Below are positions 32,454-33,480 of a stretch of 33,480 bases of DNA, in pieces. The stretch is from Oligoflexus sp. (lineage in GTDB: Bacteria > Bdellovibrionota_B > Oligoflexia > Oligoflexales > Oligoflexaceae). The translations under genes and the position numbers were made by a program. The stretch is from assembly GCF_035712445.1 (NCBI RefSeq), contig NZ_DASTAT010000041.1, forward strand, positions 1 to 33,480, in the 5' to 3' direction. Every line of letters begins with the position of its first letter. Position 1 is the first letter of the stretch. The notes under the pieces are model-generated. The model was not told the DNA's origin. It did no database searches and saw only the letters and a program-made list of their open reading frames with translations.

Positions 32454-33480
32454 ATGCATAGAGTTTTCCAGCTGCTTTGTTTGGCTCTCCTGGCCCTGAG
32501 CGGGCTTGCGCGCGCCGAAGAACGCATGCTGATTTTGGAAGCAGACCAGGGCCGCTACATGGTGGGCCCCTATGCCGACGTTTTCGAAGACAAAAGCCGC
32601 AAGATGACCTTCGAGAAAGCCCAGCGCTTTTTCCAAAAAGGCCGCTTCAAACCCGAAGTTCAGAATCTTCCCAACTACGGCTTCACCGGGCGCGCCTACT
32701 GGTTTCGCCTGAAGGTCATGGCCAAGGAAGGCGAGCGAGAGCCCTGGTTCTTGGGTCTTGAATACCCTTTGATTGACCGCATCGATCTCTATTTCCAGGA
32801 CGACACTGGCGAGTGGCAGCATAAGGAATCAGGTGATCGCAGGGAATTCAAGAGCCGCGATCTGAAGAACCGCTTTTTCTATTTTGATATCCCCGTCCAC
32901 AGGCCCGAGCCCACGGAAATTTATCTGAGACTGCAAACCGATGGGGCCTCGGAGTTTTTGCTCTACTTCAAAACCCTGCATGAGATCATGGCCGAAGACC
33001 ACGAAAGCCAGTATGTGCAGGGTATTTACGTGGGGCTATTGGCGGTGATGATCGCCTATTATCTTCTGATGACCATCGGTGCCCGAAGCTTCGAAAACTT
33101 CTTTCTGACCTCGTTCCTCTTCGCGCTGCTCCTTTTCAAAATGGCGATGAACGGATTGGCGATTGAATATCTTTGGTCGGATTTCATCTGGTGGGCGAAT
33201 GCTTCAGTGGCCTTCGCGGTGCCTTTCGTCTTCTTCACAGGGCTTTTGAATGCCTATAGCTTCCTGCCTGTGAAGAACTATAGGCGCCTTCAGATCACCT
33301 ATATGGTCTTCATCGGTTTGACCGGTATCCAGTGCCTTGCCAGCTTCTTCCTGCCTTACATCGCGGTCAAAGGTTATGTGGTGACAGGTCTTGGCGCGAC
33401 GCTCCTGATTTTTTCGAGCAGTATCTTCATGCAGGTGCGCGGCTATAAGCCCGCTCGCTTCTTCATGCTGGCCTGGAGCT
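32454..33480 (+). CDS. 7TM-DISM-type membrane receptor (3' end outside window)
   Basis: 342 complete residues are visible and the frame is open to the window's end. A signal peptide (hydrophobic core, GLARA, cleavage near residue 21) is followed by a periplasmic beta-rich domain (about 22-170) with NYGFTGRAYWFRLKV and EYPLIDRIDLYFQD, the pattern of the 7TMR-DISMED2 sensory domain. Membrane helices then begin: GIYVGLLAVMIAYYLLM, FFLTSFLFALLLFKMAM, ASVAFAVPFVFFTGLL, ITYMVFIGLTGIQCLA, VVTGLGATLLIFSSSI and the start of a sixth. This is a 7TM-DISM receptor; the output domain (histidine kinase, GGDEF, SpoIIE or adenylate cyclase in relatives) lies beyond the window. ATG 32454 follows AGAGG at 7 bases. 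Confidence 0.9.
   Translation, partial: MHRVFQLLCLALLALSGLARAEERMLILEADQGRYMVGPYADVFEDKSRKMTFEKAQRFFQKGRFKPEVQNLPNYGFTGRAYWFRLKVMAKEGEREPWFLGLEYPLIDRIDLYFQDDTGEWQHKESGDRREFKSRDLKNRFFYFDIPVHRPEPTEIYLRLQTDGASEFLLYFKTLHEIMAEDHESQYVQGIYVGLLAVMIAYYLLMTIGARSFENFFLTSFLFALLLFKMAMNGLAIEYLWSDFIWWANASVAFAVPFVFFTGLLNAYSFLPVKNYRRLQITYMVFIGLTGIQCLASFFLPYIAVKGYVVTGLGATLLIFSSSIFMQVRGYKPARFFMLAWS

Overview
This is a chromosomal window of moderately high GC (roughly 55%) with no tRNA, rRNA, CRISPR array, insertion sequence or phage gene that I can recognise. It is a Gram-negative organism: outer-membrane beta-barrels, an LpxL/HtrB-type acyltransferase, and eight predicted lipoproteins with lipoboxes. A dimeric (alpha2) glycyl-tRNA synthetase, class II GlpX fructose-bisphosphatase, a GAF-containing sigma-54 activator, PilZ and 7TM-DISM receptors and many secreted hydrolases suggest the Bdellovibrionota/deltaproteobacterial sphere. 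Oligoflexus-like bacteria are my best guess, but that is inferred from style and gene content and not from a marker search.

Layout. 1-3178: end of an outer-membrane barrel gene, an imelysin lipoprotein and a di-haem DUF1111 lipoprotein, a probable iron/redox uptake operon. 3191-5202 (minus): glyQS followed by a glycine/arginine-rich protein, both with TTG starts and good Shine-Dalgarno sites. 5327-6906: an unknown coiled-coil protein diverging from a HAD phosphatase. 6903-11402 (minus): a lipoprotein, a secreted alpha/beta hydrolase, a gluzincin lipoprotein and a group 4 glycosyltransferase. 11490-13518 (plus): a small barrel protein, an 85-residue protein with a terminator, a PilZ gene that appears frameshifted near its start, and a small charged protein. 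13519-14679 (minus): a metzincin lipoprotein. 14680-15153: the only long gap, probably the control region of the sigma-54 activator at 15154. 16894-19902: a beta-propeller lipoprotein and a large secreted hydrolase. 19918-21911: type II NADH dehydrogenase diverging from an atypical SDR protein. 22052-23892: an EF-hand lipoprotein and glpX, closed by a strong bidirectional terminator. 23952-28910: a barrel protein, a membrane-anchored TPR-like protein and uvrA. 29060-32215: acyltransferase, esterase lipoprotein, ispA. 32454 to the end: the start of a 7TM-DISM receptor.

Most of the window is housekeeping mixed with an unusually large set of exported hydrolases and lipoproteins. I do not see a clear new multi-gene system. 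The most interesting signals are architectural: three convergent gene pairs ending on a shared TGATCA, a Gly-rich protein co-encoded with the glycyl-tRNA synthetase, a probable PilZ frameshift, an out-of-frame leader ORF with a hairpin at the esterase ribosome site, and two unrelated zinc-protease lipoproteins close together.
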